From: Deltaproteobacteria bacterium
GTDB taxonomy: Bacteria; Desulfobacterota_D; UBA1144; Nemesobacterales; UBA2774
Assembly: GCA_040223695.1 (NCBI GenBank)
Contig: JAVKFU010000006.1
Location: forward strand, 58,844 to 122,843
DNA length: 64,000 nt
Direction of reading: 5' to 3'
The position numbers and the translations under genes are program-made. Of this stretch, positions 47,513 through 56,391 are shown in pieces; within the stretch, counting starts at the first letter, position 1, and every line of letters begins with the position of its first letter. The notes beneath the pieces are model-generated. The model searched no databases, was not told the DNA's origin, and saw only the letters and a program-made list of their open reading frames with translations.

Positions 47513-48465
47513 ACCGTAATCTCGAGCATTCTATCGATTGATTTTTTCGCCCTTGAAGCGGTGTGCTCCGGGACCTTTACTTCGAAGACCTCTTCTTTGA
47601 GAGACCTGAGTACTTTATCGAGCGTTATCATTTTCATATACTTGCATACGGCGCTTTCCCTCGCCGGATGGAAAACCTTATCGGGATTCGCCTTTCTTAG
47701 CGGGTGGAGCATACCGGTTTCAGTCGCTATTATGAATTCCTTAGCAGGGGAGGATTTGGCGCGCTTAATCATACCGCCCGTCGATAAAAATTTTATATGA
47801 CCGTTTCCGTTACCAGGCGAGCCGTTTAAGCCCTGATACATGAGATTGGTAGTACAGCCGCATTCGGGGTGGACGATCATTTCGGCGCCGGGATGCTCAT
47901 GCTCCATTTCCTCAATGTCCTGCATCCTGATTCCCGCGTGCACGTGGCACTCTCCGGGCCAGACGTGTATTTTCCTGCCCGTCACCTTGGCCGCGTATGC
48001 GCCGAGAAACATATCCGGAAGGAACAGTATCTCTTTATTCTCGGGCACGGAGCTCACTACTTTAACGGCATTGGATGACGTACAGCAGTAATCGCTCTCC
48101 GCCTTGACTTCGGCACTGGTATTCACGTATGAAACCACTACCGCGCCGGGATGCTCTTCTTTCCACTCCCTGAGCTGGTCCGCATTGATCGTATCAGCGA
48201 GCGAGCAGCCCGCTTTGAGATCAGGAATCAAGACCTTTTTATGAGGGGAGATAATGGACGCGGTTTCCGCCATAAAATGAACGCCGCAAAATACTATGAT
48301 ATCAGCCTCGGTATCCGCGGCCATTTGCGAGAGCGAAAGGGAATCACCGGTAAAATCAGCTATGTCCTGTACTTCCGGCAACTGGTAGTTGTGCGCGAGT
48401 ATGACCGCATTTTTTTCTTTTTTCAGCCTTTTTATCTCTTCCTCAACCCTGATTTGTTCTTTCAT
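47509..48465 (-). CDS. nadA: Quinolinate synthase
   Basis: A 318-residue iron-sulfur enzyme that condenses iminoaspartate with dihydroxyacetone phosphate to quinolinate in NAD synthesis. Its [4Fe-4S] cysteines are likely those in VFCGVHFMAETA (about 84), HPECGCTTN (about 199) and ESAVCKYMKM (about 275). The N-terminal HNYQLPEVQDIADFTGDSL is typical. It is the last gene of glnD-nadB-nadC-nadA, 36 bases after nadC. Complete. Confidence 0.96.
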   Translation of the reverse strand: MKEQIRVEEEIKRLKKEKNAVILAHNYQLPEVQDIADFTGDSLSLSQMAADTEADIIVFCGVHFMAETASIISPHKKVLIPDLKAGCSLADTINADQLREWKEEHPGAVVVSYVNTSAEVKAESDYCCTSSNAVKVVSSVPENKEILFLPDMFLGAYAAKVTGRKIHVWPGECHVHAGIRMQDIEEMEHEHPGAEMIVHPECGCTTNLMYQGLNGSPGNGNGHIKFLSTGGMIKRAKSSPAKEFIIATETGMLHPLRKANPDKVFHPARESAVCKYMKMITLDKVLRSLKEEVFEVKVPEHTASRAKKSIDRMLEITV

Positions 48466-48501
48466 TCTGTCCTCAACTCCCTCTGAACATTAAAAAAGTT
48501 A

Positions 48502-49347
48502 TTATACCATATAGAGGCCTATATCTAAAGCAGGAGCGGAGTGGGTCAACGACCCTACGGAGATAAAATCGACGCCCGTACCCGCCACTTCCCTCACATT
48601 CCTAAATTTAATACCTCCCGAGGCTTCGACAAGAGCGTTCCCGGAAATTATGCCGACAGCGGTCTTCATTTGTTCAGTTGTCATGTTATCGAGCATTATT
48701 ATATCCGCCCCTGCCGAAAGGGCCTCCCTGACTTCATCGAGATTCGATGTCTCTACCTCTATCTTATATTTTCGCCTGTACTTTTTACGTACGATCTCGA
48801 CAGCCCTTCTTATGCTTCCCGCCATCCTGATATGATTGTCCTTTATCATTATGCCGTCATATAATCCGAAGCGGTGATTATGGCCCCCGCCCGCCGACAC
48901 AGCATATTTATCGAGCACCCTGAGACCGGGCGCCGTCTTCCTCGTATCGAGTATCTTTACCTGAAGCCCTTCCACCGCTTTTACGTATCTGGAAGTAAGC
49001 GTAGCTATACCGGAGAGTCTCTGAAGAATATTGAGAGCCAGACGCTCGCCGGAGAGCACAGCTCTTGTGGAGCCGCTTATTTCCGAGAGCACTTCTCCCG
49101 GCCTAGCCGTGTCGCCGTCCTTCAAATTGTGCACGCAAACAATCTCCGGATCCAATCTTTGAAATACCCTTTCGGCCACGGGAAGACCCGCGATCACGCC
49201 TTTTTGCTTGGCCCGGAGAACCGCGCGGCAATTGTCTCGCTCCGAGCATACAGCATCGGTTGTGATATCGCCCTTTCCTAAATCCTCATCGAGGGCGTTC
49301 TCGATTATCCGGTCTGTATTCTTCCAGTCAAGCTCCGGTCTTTTCAT
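48502..49347 (-). CDS. nadC: Nicotinate-nucleotide pyrophosphorylase (carboxylating)
   Basis: A 281-residue quinolinate phosphoribosyltransferase that makes nicotinate mononucleotide and CO2 from quinolinate and PRPP. Marks: EDLGKGDITTDAV near residue 18, LNILQRLSGIATLT, ILDTRKTAPGLRVLDKYAV with the Arg-Lys pair, GGGHNHRFGLYDGIMIKDNH, then IEVETSNLDEVREAL and ASGGIKFRNV. Between nadB (49 bases upstream) and nadA, so the set covers aspartate to nicotinate mononucleotide. Confidence 0.97.
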   Translation of the reverse strand: MKRPELDWKNTDRIIENALDEDLGKGDITTDAVCSERDNCRAVLRAKQKGVIAGLPVAERVFQRLDPEIVCVHNLKDGDTARPGEVLSEISGSTRAVLSGERLALNILQRLSGIATLTSRYVKAVEGLQVKILDTRKTAPGLRVLDKYAVSAGGGHNHRFGLYDGIMIKDNHIRMAGSIRRAVEIVRKKYRRKYKIEVETSNLDEVREALSAGADIIMLDNMTTEQMKTAVGIISGNALVEASGGIKFRNVREVAGTGVDFISVGSLTHSAPALDIGLYMV

Positions 49348-49396
49348 CTCTTATAAAATTGCCTCGGCGAATTTATTTGTAATCAACATGGGGAAA

Positions 49397-50998
49397 TTAA
49401 ACCGGAACGGTCTCCGGCTCTTCCCCCTTTTTCATTACGATATGTTTTCTCCAGCGCGGGTCTTCCGCCGGGTAATCCTGCCTGATATGCACCCCCCTCG
49501 ATTCCTCCCTGATTAGAGAAAATCGAGTGATCATAGATGAAACCTCCAGAATCATGTTCAATTTCAATCTGTAGTAACCGGAAAACTTTTCAGAATACGC
49601 GTAGAGACTTTTCAACTCCTCTTCAGCCTGAGACAGGCCCTCCCGGCTCCTCACGATACCGACACATCTGTTCATTATTCTGCAGCACGCCGTTTTGAAT
49701 TCCGTAAACAAGCTCTCCTGTGCTCTCGATATATCGAATTGCGGGAGATCGACCTTACTATTAAACCGGAATAATTCTCCACCCGACGATTCGAGAGCTC
49801 CGTCAACAGCGCGTTTGGCAAAAACGACACATTCGAGAAGGGAGTTGCTAGCAAGCCTGTTTGCTCCGTGCACACCCGCGCATGCGACCTCGCCGCAGGC
49901 AAAGAGGCCCTTTATATTCGTTTGTCCGAGGAGCCCGGTTCTGACTCCGCCTATGGTGTAGTGGGCCGCGGGAGCCACCGGTATCAAATTCTTCGTTATA
50001 TCAATATTGTAGTTAAGACATAGCTCGTAAATGTTGCGAAACCGGGTTTTTACGAATCCGGAGTCGAGGTGCCTCATATCCAGATAAACACAGTCTTCTT
50101 TAGATTTGTCCACCTCGACGGATATGGCGCGTGAGACTATGTCCCGGGGGGCAAGCTCGCCGAGCTCGCTGTATTGCTTCATAAACCTGTGCCCGGAGGC
50201 GTCCAGAAGATAGGCGCCTTCACCCCGTACGGCCTCCGTGATGAGAAAACTCGCGCCGTGCTCGTTATAGAATGCGGTAGGATGAAACTGGACGAACTCC
50301 ATGTCGGTGATTTCCGCCCCTGCCTGATATGCAAGAGCGATACCCTCGCCGGTGGACCCTCCGGGATTGGTTGTACGCTCATAGAGAGCCGAAGCGCCCC
50401 CTGTAGCGAGTATGACGGACCTGGATATAAAGGCCAGCGGCTCGAAATCCCTCCCGAGGGCCAAAGCGCCGCAGCATCCCGCCTCACCCGTAATAAGCTC
50501 GACTACGCCCGTGCTCTCATACTTTTTTATAGACGGGTTATCCTCTACAGCGGCGATAAGAAACGTGACCATCTCCCTGCCGGTAGAGCTGCCGCCCGCG
50601 TGAAGCACCCGTCTTTTCGTATGCCCTCCCTCAAGGCCGAGCTCAAGTCCCCTCTCTCCGGAATCGAACTTCATACCCAGATCTATCAGGTCCATAACCA
50701 AGTCCCTGCCCTCGTTAACCAGAACCTGAACCGCCTCTGTATTATTGAGCCCCCTGCCCGCTCTAAGCGTATCCTCTATATGAAACCAGGCGGAATCCTC
50801 GGGATCGACAGCGGCGGCTATCCCGCCCTGGGCCCAGAAAGAATTGCTCTCCTCAACGGTGGATTTGGTGAGTATGACGACGTCGCCGAAATTAGAAGCG
50901 TAAAGAGCGGCATATAACCCTGCCAGTCCGCTGCCAATAATTAGAAAATCAGAATGTATTTCCGCGGGTTCCGGAGCGCCCGCTTCCGAATTGCTCAT
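49397..50998 (-). CDS. nadB: L-aspartate oxidase
   Basis: A 533-residue FAD enzyme that oxidises aspartate to iminoaspartate, first step of the nadBAC route. The FAD-binding IIGSGLAGLYAALYAS is at residues ~21-36. Active-site motifs are HTKRRVLHAGGSSTGREM, EFVQFHPTAFY and HYTIGGVRTGLLGQT, with GLFACGEVACAGVHGANRLASNSLLE near the C-terminal third. Fumarate reductase/SdhA homologues share the fold, but length, motif set and nad neighbours fix the call. GlnD's gene ends 40 bases upstream. Confidence 0.96.
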   Translation of the reverse strand: MSNSEAGAPEPAEIHSDFLIIGSGLAGLYAALYASNFGDVVILTKSTVEESNSFWAQGGIAAAVDPEDSAWFHIEDTLRAGRGLNNTEAVQVLVNEGRDLVMDLIDLGMKFDSGERGLELGLEGGHTKRRVLHAGGSSTGREMVTFLIAAVEDNPSIKKYESTGVVELITGEAGCCGALALGRDFEPLAFISRSVILATGGASALYERTTNPGGSTGEGIALAYQAGAEITDMEFVQFHPTAFYNEHGASFLITEAVRGEGAYLLDASGHRFMKQYSELGELAPRDIVSRAISVEVDKSKEDCVYLDMRHLDSGFVKTRFRNIYELCLNYNIDITKNLIPVAPAAHYTIGGVRTGLLGQTNIKGLFACGEVACAGVHGANRLASNSLLECVVFAKRAVDGALESSGGELFRFNSKVDLPQFDISRAQESLFTEFKTACCRIMNRCVGIVRSREGLSQAEEELKSLYAYSEKFSGYYRLKLNMILEVSSMITRFSLIREESRGVHIRQDYPAEDPRWRKHIVMKKGEEPETVPV

Positions 50999-51038
50999 TC
51001 AATACTCTGAACTAAGAGATTTTATCATTTCACAGCAC

Positions 51039-53687
51039 TTAACCGGCAGCAATCGATTCCATCAGCGCGTTCTTTATATCTTCAATCTTTTCAGGGTCCG
51101 TTATTTTCTTTCCGCTCGAATCCACGACGTAAAACGCGTCCACTACCTGATCGACCTTTGTCGAAATCTTGGCGTACTCAATCGAAAGCTCCAGATTCCT
51201 CAGCGTCTTCGTAATATCGTATAAAAGCCCGGACCTGTCGTGGGTATATACATCTACAACGGTAGCCAGATCCGAGGATTCATTATCTACCATGATCCGC
51301 GCAGGGTACTGCGGAATCGCCTTGCCGTAAATGGGCTTGTCCAGCTTTCTTTTCGCAACAATCTTCTCAACATCCATCTTGCCTATAAGCACCTGACGCA
51401 TATTTTTGCCCAGCTTATCCCAAATCTCGTCCCCCTCCTTCACCGATTTGCCGAATTTGTTCACATAAAATACGTCCAGGATTCTTCCGTCGTTCCTGGT
51501 CGTGATTCGAGCTCCCAGCACGTTGAGGCCGGTTGCCCTTATCACGCCGCACAGCTTGGAAAATATACCCGGCTCATCGAAGCCCCAGAAAGTAAACTCA
51601 TCGAATTCATCGTCGGTATGATAAAGCACATCCATTCCGACGCCGTCTTTAGATTTATCCACGAGTCCCATATGGTAGGCGATCTTACGGGGGGAGAAAC
51701 TTGAGAAATAAGACTCGGGCATTGTCTTGAGTATCTTTCTCACATTTCTTCTCGAAATCTTCCTGTCGAGCATTTTAACGACCTCTTCGGTCATTCTTTT
51801 CTGCCTCGCCAACGGGTCCTCTTTCCTGTACGTTCCCCTTTCGAGCACTCTTGCGGTTCTTATAAAAAGCTCTTTCAGAAGCATCCCTTTCCAGTTGGTC
51901 CAGACATCCGGGCCGACGGATTTAATATCGGCGAAAGTAAGCAGATACAGGAGACTGAGGGTCTCCAGATTTTTTACCTGCTTCGCGAATCTCACTATCA
52001 GGCTGTGATCATGGATATCCCTTCTCTGAGAAAAATGGGACATGAGAAGGTGGTTCTTTACGAGGAACTGGAGCTGCTCGATCTCATCCTTCGAGAGACC
52101 CATTCTTCTGGCGATCCTGGGTATCATGGCCGCTCCTTTCTCGGCATGGCCCTTACCCTCTCCTTTTCCCATATCGTGAAACAGACACGCGAGATACAAC
52201 ACGTGCCTGTTCATAAGAGATTCCGCAGTTTTCGTAAGGAGCGGGAGATCCTTATCGTATTTGTAATTGAGAAGATTCTCTATCTCCCTCACCATGAATA
52301 TCGAATGAACGTCAACGGTGTAAACGTGATACGCGTCGTGCTGAACCATGCATACTATCTTTCCGAACTCCGGTATGTAATTCCCCAGAAAACGAAGCCG
52401 GTTCATTTCGAACAGCGTGTCGGCGACATTTTTTCCCTTCTTGAGCAGTCTCAGAAATGATGCATTGAGCTCTGGGTTTCTCCTTAACTTTTCGTCCATT
52501 GCCGTAAAGCTCAGGTTGTCCCGGATGAGGTCAAGCAGGTAAGTGCTCATCCTGACCTGATGTTTGTCGGCATACTCAAAAGCCCTCATGAGGTTTGCGG
52601 GGTTTTCCTTAAAGATGTTTACGTTGGAGACCGAAAGCACTCCCCCGTGTATGATAAATCCGTTATCCAGAACGATCTTCTTCGAAGAGCGGATTCCGGA
52701 CTTATGATCCGTAACGCATTTGTCTATAAGCCTTCTGGACTGCTCTCTTAATTCATTGGCTCTCAGATAGTATATCCTCATGAACCGTTCTACCGCGGGC
52801 AATTCCGCGTCCTTAAATCCGAGAAATTCCGCGACCTTTTTCTGAAACTCGAATCCGAGCCTGTCCTCTCTTCTGCCAGCCAGATAATGAAGCTCCGAGC
52901 GTATCAGGAGGAGAAAATTAAGGGCTTTCTCGAAGATCCTTATCTCCTTTTCAATCAATATTCCTTTGGGTAGGAGCTCCGAAAACGTCTTCACCTTGAA
53001 CTTTGCCTGTGCTATCCACAGGGCATAGTGTATGTCTCTTAGTCCGCCTTCTCCCTCTTTAACATTAGGCTCCAGAAGGTACACCGACCTTCCGAATCTG
53101 TTGAGCCTTTGTTCATTTTCCTTTACCTTGCTCTGAATGAACTTGTGGGAAATAGCAGGGAGGAGCTGACTGAAGATTTTCGTATTCAAATCCTCGCACA
53201 ACTCTCTATCGCCGAAAACGTACCTGCCGTCGAGAAGCGAAGTTAGAACAGTAGTGTCTTCATCCTCTGAAAGCTCCATGCACTCGTCTATGGTTCTCAG
53301 GGAATGACCGACGTCGAGGTTTAAGTCCCACAGAAGGTATAGAAGTTTTTCGGTTGCCTCTTTGGCCTGGGTTTTATTCCGGGGCTTGTATAAAAACATC
53401 AAATCCACATCGGAATAGGGGCAAAGCTCGTTTCTGCCGTAACCGCCGAGCGCCACCACGGATACATTCTTGAGATTGTTCAAACCCTGCTGAGCGAGCG
53501 CCTGTCTGATGAGCTTATCGACAATATCCGACCTCTTTTTTGCAAGGAGGCTCCCCGACAAAGCCCTGTTGCGCTTGGCTTTATTTTTATGGTATTCCTC
53601 CAGCTCGGCCTCTTTCCGGGTAAGCCTTTCCTTCAAATCACGGCTCGTGTCTTCCGTTTCAACAATTATATCAGCAGGTTTACTCAT
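51039..53687 (-). CDS. glnD: [Protein-PII] uridylyltransferase/uridylyl-removing enzyme
   Basis: An 882-residue bifunctional sensor of glutamine that adds or removes UMP on PII proteins. Order: nucleotidyltransferase domain with GGYGRNELCPYSDVDL (81-96), HD phosphohydrolase domain with CLFHDMGKGEGKGHAEKG (near 500), and two C-terminal ACT domains (about 695-740 and 805-855) that bind glutamine. All catalytic motifs are intact, so both activities are expected. It follows the O-methyltransferase gene and precedes nadB in a same-strand series. PII (glnB/glnK) genes are not in the window; amt lies ~6 kb away. Confidence 0.95.
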   Translation of the reverse strand: MSKPADIIVETEDTSRDLKERLTRKEAELEEYHKNKAKRNRALSGSLLAKKRSDIVDKLIRQALAQQGLNNLKNVSVVALGGYGRNELCPYSDVDLMFLYKPRNKTQAKEATEKLLYLLWDLNLDVGHSLRTIDECMELSEDEDTTVLTSLLDGRYVFGDRELCEDLNTKIFSQLLPAISHKFIQSKVKENEQRLNRFGRSVYLLEPNVKEGEGGLRDIHYALWIAQAKFKVKTFSELLPKGILIEKEIRIFEKALNFLLLIRSELHYLAGRREDRLGFEFQKKVAEFLGFKDAELPAVERFMRIYYLRANELREQSRRLIDKCVTDHKSGIRSSKKIVLDNGFIIHGGVLSVSNVNIFKENPANLMRAFEYADKHQVRMSTYLLDLIRDNLSFTAMDEKLRRNPELNASFLRLLKKGKNVADTLFEMNRLRFLGNYIPEFGKIVCMVQHDAYHVYTVDVHSIFMVREIENLLNYKYDKDLPLLTKTAESLMNRHVLYLACLFHDMGKGEGKGHAEKGAAMIPRIARRMGLSKDEIEQLQFLVKNHLLMSHFSQRRDIHDHSLIVRFAKQVKNLETLSLLYLLTFADIKSVGPDVWTNWKGMLLKELFIRTARVLERGTYRKEDPLARQKRMTEEVVKMLDRKISRRNVRKILKTMPESYFSSFSPRKIAYHMGLVDKSKDGVGMDVLYHTDDEFDEFTFWGFDEPGIFSKLCGVIRATGLNVLGARITTRNDGRILDVFYVNKFGKSVKEGDEIWDKLGKNMRQVLIGKMDVEKIVAKRKLDKPIYGKAIPQYPARIMVDNESSDLATVVDVYTHDRSGLLYDITKTLRNLELSIEYAKISTKVDQVVDAFYVVDSSGKKITDPEKIEDIKNALMESIAAG

Positions 53688-53741
53688 TTATTTTCTCTAT
53701 CCATATATTACAGCTATATTGTAATGGCACGCGGCAAAAAT

Positions 53742-54392
53742 TCATAATTTCAGGCTGAGCGACACGCCGTCTCTTATAGGAATTATCGTGGTGAAAAAAC
53801 CCTCCCGCGACAGCAGCAAACGGGTGAATTCCCTGACCCCTTCGGTGCTGGGGGAATTATCGCCGCTCACGACGCGTCCGAACCAGAGTACGTTATCGGT
53901 GATCAGGAGACCTCCCTTCCTTAATTTCGCGTAAGCCTTATCCACAACCTCAGGATAATATTCCTTGTCTATATCGTTGAAGATAATATCGAATTCATCC
54001 TGAGCGCTGTCCAGAACATCAAGCGCGTTCCCCGTTATTATCCTCACTCTGTCCCTGACCCCGGCTCTGGTCAAATAGTCCTCCGCGAGTCTTGAGTTCC
54101 CGGGGGATAATTCCGTAAAGACCACCGATCCGCCCTCCCCGACCGATCCGGCAAACCAGTACGCGGAATATCCGAAACCCGACCCCAGCTCAAGGACCTT
54201 TTTGGCCCCTGTCATAAGCGCAATCTGTGAGAGAAACCTTCCTACGAGCGGTCCCACGATGGGGAAATCGTTATTCCCCGCATAGAGCTCCATCTCTTTT
54301 AAAATAGCGTCTTCGACGGGAGTAAGGCTTGACAGATAATCCTCGATCTCGGGGTTTACTATATAACTATCTGTCTCGGAGGACTGCTTCAC
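53742..54392 (-). CDS. SAM-dependent O-methyltransferase (family 3, CCoAMT-like)
   Basis: A 216-residue soluble methyltransferase. The SAM-binding motif VLELGSGFGYSAYWFA is at about 66-81, followed by RIITGNALDVL, the metal-site DIIFNDIDKEYYPEVVDKAY (Asp pair) and ITDNVLWFGRVVSG with the family's third metal-binding acidic residue nearby. Such enzymes methylate catechol-like hydroxyls in a divalent-metal manner. The start is GTG, overlapping the stop of the adenosyltransferase gene by four bases, so they are coupled. The substrate is unknown. Confidence 0.88.
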   Translation of the reverse strand: MKQSSETDSYIVNPEIEDYLSSLTPVEDAILKEMELYAGNNDFPIVGPLVGRFLSQIALMTGAKKVLELGSGFGYSAYWFAGSVGEGGSVVFTELSPGNSRLAEDYLTRAGVRDRVRIITGNALDVLDSAQDEFDIIFNDIDKEYYPEVVDKAYAKLRKGGLLITDNVLWFGRVVSGDNSPSTEGVREFTRLLLSREGFFTTIIPIRDGVSLSLKL

Positions 54393-54949
54393 TTTTTTCG
54401 GAACTCCACAAATGTTTCGGCGTATTTACTTTCCTTGTTCTCAATCCGGGCCATCACAAACAGCAGGTCGGACAGCCTGTTAATATATATCAGCACGTTC
54501 TTGCCGACCTCTTCCTGCTTCATAAGCTTAACTATCTTCCGCTCGGACCTTCTTGCTACGGTCCGCGCGAAATGGAGAAAGGATCCGCCGGTACTGCCGC
54601 TCGGCAGGATGAATTCTTTTAAAGGCTCCAGTTCCTCAAGGAATTTGTCGATCTCGGATTCTATTTCTTTTATCCGGTCCCCGCCGATTCTGGGAACTTC
54701 CAGATCCGGAGGACTCGCAAGCTCGGCGCCGATTATGAATAGATCGTTCTGAATGGTTTCTACGGTATTTTTGATCGATTCGCTTTTTGCATGAGTGCGG
54801 GCAATTCCCAGGACCGCGTTGAGCTCGTCAACATCGCCGTACGCCTCCACCCTCGGAGACGCTTTGCTCACTCTGGTGCCGCCCACAAGAGACGTCAGGC
54901 CCTCGTCCCCGGTCTTGGTATATACCCTTGTTATTCTCTTTTTGGACAT
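54389..54949 (-). CDS. Cob(I)alamin adenosyltransferase, PduO/MMAB type
   Basis: A 186-residue enzyme that makes adenosylcobalamin from cob(I)alamin and ATP. The N-terminal TRVYTKTGDEGLTSLVGGTRVSK holds the ATP-binding loop; VEAYGDVDELNAVLGIA and the later FARTVARRSERKIVKL (with the Arg pair needed for catalysis) complete the signature. Its presence suggests a B12-dependent mutase or similar enzyme elsewhere. It is the first gene of the series that runs through glnD and nadBCA. No B12 riboswitch is visible in the 177 bases upstream. Confidence 0.93.
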   Translation of the reverse strand: MSKKRITRVYTKTGDEGLTSLVGGTRVSKASPRVEAYGDVDELNAVLGIARTHAKSESIKNTVETIQNDLFIIGAELASPPDLEVPRIGGDRIKEIESEIDKFLEELEPLKEFILPSGSTGGSFLHFARTVARRSERKIVKLMKQEEVGKNVLIYINRLSDLLFVMARIENKESKYAETFVEFRKK

Positions 54950-55051
54950 GCTGAAATTCTAACCGAATGGGAAATGCGGTTCAAACAGATGCGTTCAAAT
55001 CAGGGCGGGGTTGTTTTAAAATGAAACAGATAAAATCTTCCGGAGCCGGGA

Positions 55052-55104
55052 ACGGGACAATCCCATGCTAACGGTATGGAGAGATTAATTTGAAATTGTC
55101 CCGT
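55052..55104. repeat. 10-bp inverted repeat with inner arms, between thioredoxin and adenosyltransferase genes
   Basis: ACGGGACAAT (55052-55061) and ATTGTCCCGT (55095-55104) are perfect reverse complements, with a smaller CCAT/ATGG pair inside, so the region can fold into a branched hairpin. It lies just after the thioredoxin stop as read on the minus strand. It lacks a T-run; it could end or process the thioredoxin transcript, or be a regulatory site for the next gene. Confidence 0.5.
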
Positions 55105-55126
55105 ACAGAAATTAAGCGGAGGGGAT

Positions 55127-55468
55127 TCAGACTGCTACTCTGTCCTCCAGCGTTCCGTCAATCGCATCCACGATTTGCCCCTTCGGGAGGGCCCCCGTGA
55201 TGACATTTCGAGGTTTTCCTTGCTTGAATATAATCATCGTCGGAATGCTTCTGATCCCGTACGCCTGGGTGGTTTTGGGATTTTCATCCACATTCAGCTT
55301 AGCTATTTTCAATTTGTCCTCGTATTCCCCGGCTATCTCCTCGAGAACGGGCGCTATAGCGCGGCAAGGGCCGCACCATTCAGCCCAGAAGTCGAGTAGA
55401 ACGGGGACTTCGGAATTAATGACCTCTTTTTCAAAATTATCGTCTGTTACCAGCGTGGTTTTGCTCAT
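55127..55468 (-). CDS. trxA: Thioredoxin
   Basis: A 113-residue cytosolic thiol-disulfide carrier. The active site WCGPC is in DFWAEWCGPCRAIAPVLEEIA (residues ~27-47), the conserved cis-Pro in IRSIPTMIIFKQGK (about 72-85), and length fits a single-domain TrxA. AGGAGG precedes the ATG. It stands alone between a long leader and the divergent LON-domain gene. Confidence 0.96.
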   Translation of the reverse strand: MSKTTLVTDDNFEKEVINSEVPVLLDFWAEWCGPCRAIAPVLEEIAGEYEDKLKIAKLNVDENPKTTQAYGIRSIPTMIIFKQGKPRNVITGALPKGQIVDAIDGTLEDRVAV

Positions 55469-55687
55469 CGTTCGGCCTCCTGCTTTTATTAGCTGATTGT
55501 TGGTTTAGATATAAATAGATGAAAAAGGATTCAGAGCCGGTTACCCGGATTAGCCTATTGTTTAATGCAGAAACCACATATTGCTGTGAGAATTTGCCGC
55601 CCTTCGCGTAACCGGAGCCCGAGAATGAAGCCCGTCGAGTATGCTATACTTATTTTCTGGATTCTAAAAATCGGGCAGTTGAAAATT

Positions 55688-56389
55688 ATGGACTTGTCAT
55701 CACTGGACCTGAAAGACGTATACAATCTGAAAAGCTTCTCCGGTACGATTCCTCTATTTCCGCTATCGACGGTTGTATTTTTCCCTAACACCCTTTTGCC
55801 GCTTCACATATTCGAGCCGAGATATCAACAAATGGTACACGATGTTATGGAATCGGAAAAAATAATCGGCATGGCTCTCCTGAAACCGGGCTGGGAATCG
55901 AACTACTACGGCAACCCCGAAGTATTCGATGTTGCGGGTATGGGAAGGGTAGTAAGCTCGGAAATGTTCAAGGACGGAAGGATGAATATTGTTCTTTACG
56001 GATTGAAAAGGGTTAAAATAGAGAAAATAGTTCAGGATAAACCGTACCGGCTGGCCAATGTAAGCATAATGGAGAACCTGCACAGCGCGGGCGATGAGGC
56101 CTACAGGGAACGGATAGAGAAACTTGTCACCAAATGGAACTTTGTACTCGACGAGGAGCAGAAATCCCACAGGATTAATATAAATACGAAACTGCCCCTG
56201 GACAGCCTGACAGACGCCCTTGCCACGCTTATCTCTTCAAATATTTTTGATAAACAGATGCTTCTGGAAGAGCCGAGCATAGAGAAAAGAGCCGAGGCGA
56301 TTATTAAATATCTCCAGACGAGGCTCGATATTGTATCCGTCACATCCAAGAAGAGAAACAAGATTATAGATAAGCGAAATCTCAATTAG
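55688..56389 (+). CDS. LON peptidase substrate-binding domain protein
   Basis: About 233 residues that match only the N-terminal substrate-recognition domain of Lon: IPLFPLSTVVFFPNTLLPLHIFEPRY (pieces IPLFPLSTVVFFP and LPLHIFEPRYQQM), MGRVVSSEMFKDGRMNIVLYG and RVKIEKIV. No AAA+ or Ser-Lys protease part follows, so it is a stand-alone LON-domain protein. The ATG at 55688 is chosen because the domain begins soon after; the longer frame back to 55565 adds a non-family stretch. The tail is basic. Role unknown; it may recognise proteins or ligands. Confidence 0.85.
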   Translation: MDLSSLDLKDVYNLKSFSGTIPLFPLSTVVFFPNTLLPLHIFEPRYQQMVHDVMESEKIIGMALLKPGWESNYYGNPEVFDVAGMGRVVSSEMFKDGRMNIVLYGLKRVKIEKIVQDKPYRLANVSIMENLHSAGDEAYRERIEKLVTKWNFVLDEEQKSHRININTKLPLDSLTDALATLISSNIFDKQMLLEEPSIEKRAEAIIKYLQTRLDIVSVTSKKRNKIIDKRNLN

Positions 56390-56391
56390 AG

